64,000 bases of DNA from Bacteriovoracaceae bacterium (GTDB taxonomy: Bacteria > Bdellovibrionota > Bacteriovoracia > Bacteriovoracales > Bacteriovoracaceae), in NCBI GenBank assembly GCA_029865945.1, contig JARXAH010000084.1, forward strand, positions 1-64,000, given 5' to 3'. The translations under genes were made by a program, and so were the position numbers. The notes below the pieces were generated by a model. It did not search any database and had not been told where the DNA came from. It saw only the letters and a list, made by a program, of their open reading frames with translations. The stretch's first letter is position 1, and each line of letters starts with the position of its first letter. Positions 62,334-64,000 of the stretch are shown here, in pieces.

Positions 62334-63492
62334 TTTCTTTCCAATAAAAAAGAATTCGGGAAGTAAAAATGGCCTTGAGTGATTTTTCATTTTTTTCATA
62401 AATTGTAATCCAAGTTCGAGAGGGATAAAAAGGTAACAGTTCTCCAAATTGCAGAGTGGCAAAACCTAGTGCGCGAAAGGAAAGTATCCCTTGAAATAAT
62501 TTCGCATCTAAATTGAAACGACAAAAAACATGGATAGGCTTAAAGGATTCCACGTCCCCCATTTTCTGCATTATTTTTATCTGACATTGATTGAAAGAAA
62601 ATGTATCCAGTGATCCAACTTCGGCTTCTCGCTTCGAATAATCTAGCTTTCCTAAGTACATGGCACGTTCTTTCATGCTCGCTGGAAGTCCTGGTATCTT
62701 TACTTCTTCTCCTACCGAAAAATCGACTAGATCAATCGATTCCGAAAGTTGTGTTTTTGTATCGGCCCAGTAGAGTCTAACTTTTGGCAAAAACGATGAG
62801 GGGAAAATTTTATTTAAAACACTTTTTTTATCTAAAAAAAATTGGCACGATGACTGATTTGTTGGATTCTTTACGGCCGCTGGATCCACATTTAAAAGCG
62901 CCATGAGCGCCGGTGGAAGGGAATTGGTGACAATATTGACGATATCACTTTTAAGCATTTCACCCAAAGGAAGAATTAATCTTGGCAAAATTTCCATGGG
63001 GGCCTGTGCCACCAAAGGCGCTTGATCATAGTCGATATCTTTAGCGGCCATAATTTGAGTTCGATCTTCACCTGGGGCGGACCTAACTTTTGCATAATAT
63101 CCCATGGCAAAATAATCTTGATCTAGTTTGATCATTTTTTGATAAAGTACAATCAACTTTATTTTTGCGCAGTGAAAGCAGGGATGAAAGGCCATCTTGA
63201 GTAATTCCGCGTTTAAGGCCGTTTCAATTACCTCTTCTTCAAAGACTTGTTTCATATCCACGAGAAATAAAGGAACGGACAAAGCATCACAAATTTTTCG
63301 CATTTTTTCGACGTTATCTTCTTGGCATTTTAAATGGCCAATTTTAAATTCCTCTTTTATTTCGCGAGACATGGTTTGCACGTGCACAGCGCTGACTTGC
63401 AGCCCTTGTCTTTGGAGTAAAATGATCGTCCCATAAGAGTCCAAGGAATGCCTGATTCCTACGACAATTTTTTTTGAATTTTTTTCGCTCAT
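62275..63492 (-). CDS. MnmA-like protein with altered ATP loop
   Basis: 405 residues with the three-part layout of tRNA 2-thiouridylase MnmA. The N-terminal domain has VVGIRHSLDSYG where MnmA has the ATP loop SGGVDSS (here RHSLDS). HPCFHCAKIK (catalytic Cys position) and MGYYAK (usual TGHYA) follow, then NQSSCQFF with the second Cys (216). A PRC/barrel-like C-terminus follows (SVGEEVKIPGLP, YLGKLDYSK). The cysteines remain while the ATP loop is changed, so chemistry may differ. The gene sits between a partial upstream gene and the M28-like gene. Confidence 0.65.
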   Translation of the reverse strand: MSEKNSKKIVVGIRHSLDSYGTIILLQRQGLQVSAVHVQTMSREIKEEFKIGHLKCQEDNVEKMRKICDALSVPLFLVDMKQVFEEEVIETALNAELLKMAFHPCFHCAKIKLIVLYQKMIKLDQDYFAMGYYAKVRSAPGEDRTQIMAAKDIDYDQAPLVAQAPMEILPRLILPLGEMLKSDIVNIVTNSLPPALMALLNVDPAAVKNPTNQSSCQFFLDKKSVLNKIFPSSFLPKVRLYWADTKTQLSESIDLVDFSVGEEVKIPGLPASMKERAMYLGKLDYSKREAEVGSLDTFSFNQCQIKIMQKMGDVESFKPIHVFCRFNLDAKLFQGILSFRALGFATLQFGELLPFYPSRTWITIYEKNEKSLKAIFTSRILFYWKESDQGDPFFSRYTKLKEYPL

Positions 63493-63511
63493 GAAACTAT
63501 TTTACCTGAAA

Positions 63512-64000
63512 TCAGGAGACTTTCCACTTTACGGAACAATTAACTTTGGGGGATGGTGCAGTAAATTTATTCATGGGCTTAAGTCGGATTTGCAACTCGA
63601 ATTGATCGAAATCCAAAGAGAAAGAAAAAATATCATGATTGTCTTGCTTCCAAGAAAAGGACGACAAAAGGTGACGTTTGTAGTCAGGTATAAAGCAAGT
63701 TAAATCGTCTTCCTGGTGATAAATGTAAAATGGAATGATTTCTGAATGAGTGATGCCTACTAGCGGGCGAAGATGGGTGAGAAATAATGTAGGGTCATTT
63801 TCAAAAATGATTTTTAATTTTTCTTTTAGATTTGAAATTTGTTTAACCATAAACTGAGAAAATAAATTATGTTCTTCCTTAGGCAGCTCGCCTGGAAGTT
63901 CTGTTAAGTGGGCCTGCCTCCAGTTTTGAAAATTTCCCGAGAAAGGAATTTTTCTCAATTCATGGAGTTGCTTGGCAAATTGATAAAAATCAATTTCTGA
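63512..64000 (-). CDS. C-terminal part of an unknown gene running off the right edge (partial)
   Basis: Reads leftwards from the window end with no stop: SEIDFYQFAKQLHEL continues into RKIPFSGNFQNWRQAH and so on to the stop at 63512. At least 162 residues are visible; the start is outside. The protein is rich in aromatic and charged residues (LFLTHLRPLVGITHSEIIPF, FIPDYKRHLLSSF) without a known motif. It ends 19 bases before the MnmA-like gene start, so the two may share a transcript. Confidence 0.6.
   Translation of the reverse strand, partial: SEIDFYQFAKQLHELRKIPFSGNFQNWRQAHLTELPGELPKEEHNLFSQFMVKQISNLKEKLKIIFENDPTLFLTHLRPLVGITHSEIIPFYIYHQEDDLTCFIPDYKRHLLSSFSWKQDNHDIFSFSLDFDQFELQIRLKPMNKFTAPSPKVNCSVKWKVS

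Overview
The window is AT-rich, densely coded chromosomal DNA from a Gram-negative, diderm bacterium. Many small secreted proteins and lipoproteins, several TTG/GTG starts, two DksA-like proteins, a ffh-rpsP-khpA-rimM-trmD-(PF09936 methyltransferase)-rplS-rnhB order and a DUF3015 + DUF4105 (Lnb-type) pair suggest Bdellovibrionota, perhaps the Bacteriovorax/Halobacteriovorax side. That placement is inference; there is no rRNA gene to confirm it.

Layout. (1) 1-730: the end of an incoming reading frame and a small secreted two-repeat protein. (2) 730-7745, minus strand: a tightly overlapping six-gene operon encoding an NtrC-type regulator, a small protein, a short-chain dehydrogenase, a haem-oxygenase-like diiron enzyme, an amino-acid permease fused to a periplasmic binding domain, and a hybrid histidine kinase. 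It looks like a self-contained system that makes or modifies, transports and senses a small molecule, and is the best candidate here for an undescribed system. (3) 7880-21771, plus strand: a conjugation-type island with a sigma-region-4-like protein, VirB2/3/4/5/6/8/9/10-like genes, an FtsK-type coupling ATPase, a relaxation-type protein, a lipoprotein and two serine recombinases. The large recombinase frame runs into a tRNA-Val(GAC) gene. (4) 21.9-27.5 kb: gpmA, superoxide dismutase, a proC-like gene, a secreted metalloprotease and dus. (5) 27.5-33.4 kb: the translation/SRP cluster ffh, rpsP, khpA, rimM, trmD, RNA methyltransferase, rplS, rnhB and a nuclease-fold protein. (6) 33.4-49.7 kb: a toxin-antitoxin locus broken by a hairpin element, then a STAS protein, rsmI, a DUF1338 enzyme, a U32 protein pair, cdd, two DksA-like genes, a HAD phosphatase, a coiled-coil/HSP20 fusion and maf. 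(7) 49.7-54.1 kb: a phosphate transporter operon, pstS-C-A, with two complementary, partly degenerate PstB subunits. (8) 54.2-64 kb: secreted proteins, DUF3015 + Lnb-like genes lying between a recombinase remnant and an intact tyrosine recombinase, a degenerate M28 peptidase and a MnmA-like protein with an altered ATP loop.

A family of hairpin elements (three complete, two remnants) is scattered over the right half of the window. One complete copy sits inside the toxin gene with a 3-bp flanking duplication, so the family is, or was, mobile.

All function calls rest on reading motifs by eye; no database search was possible. Start codons were moved where a Shine-Dalgarno sequence or signal peptide argued for it.
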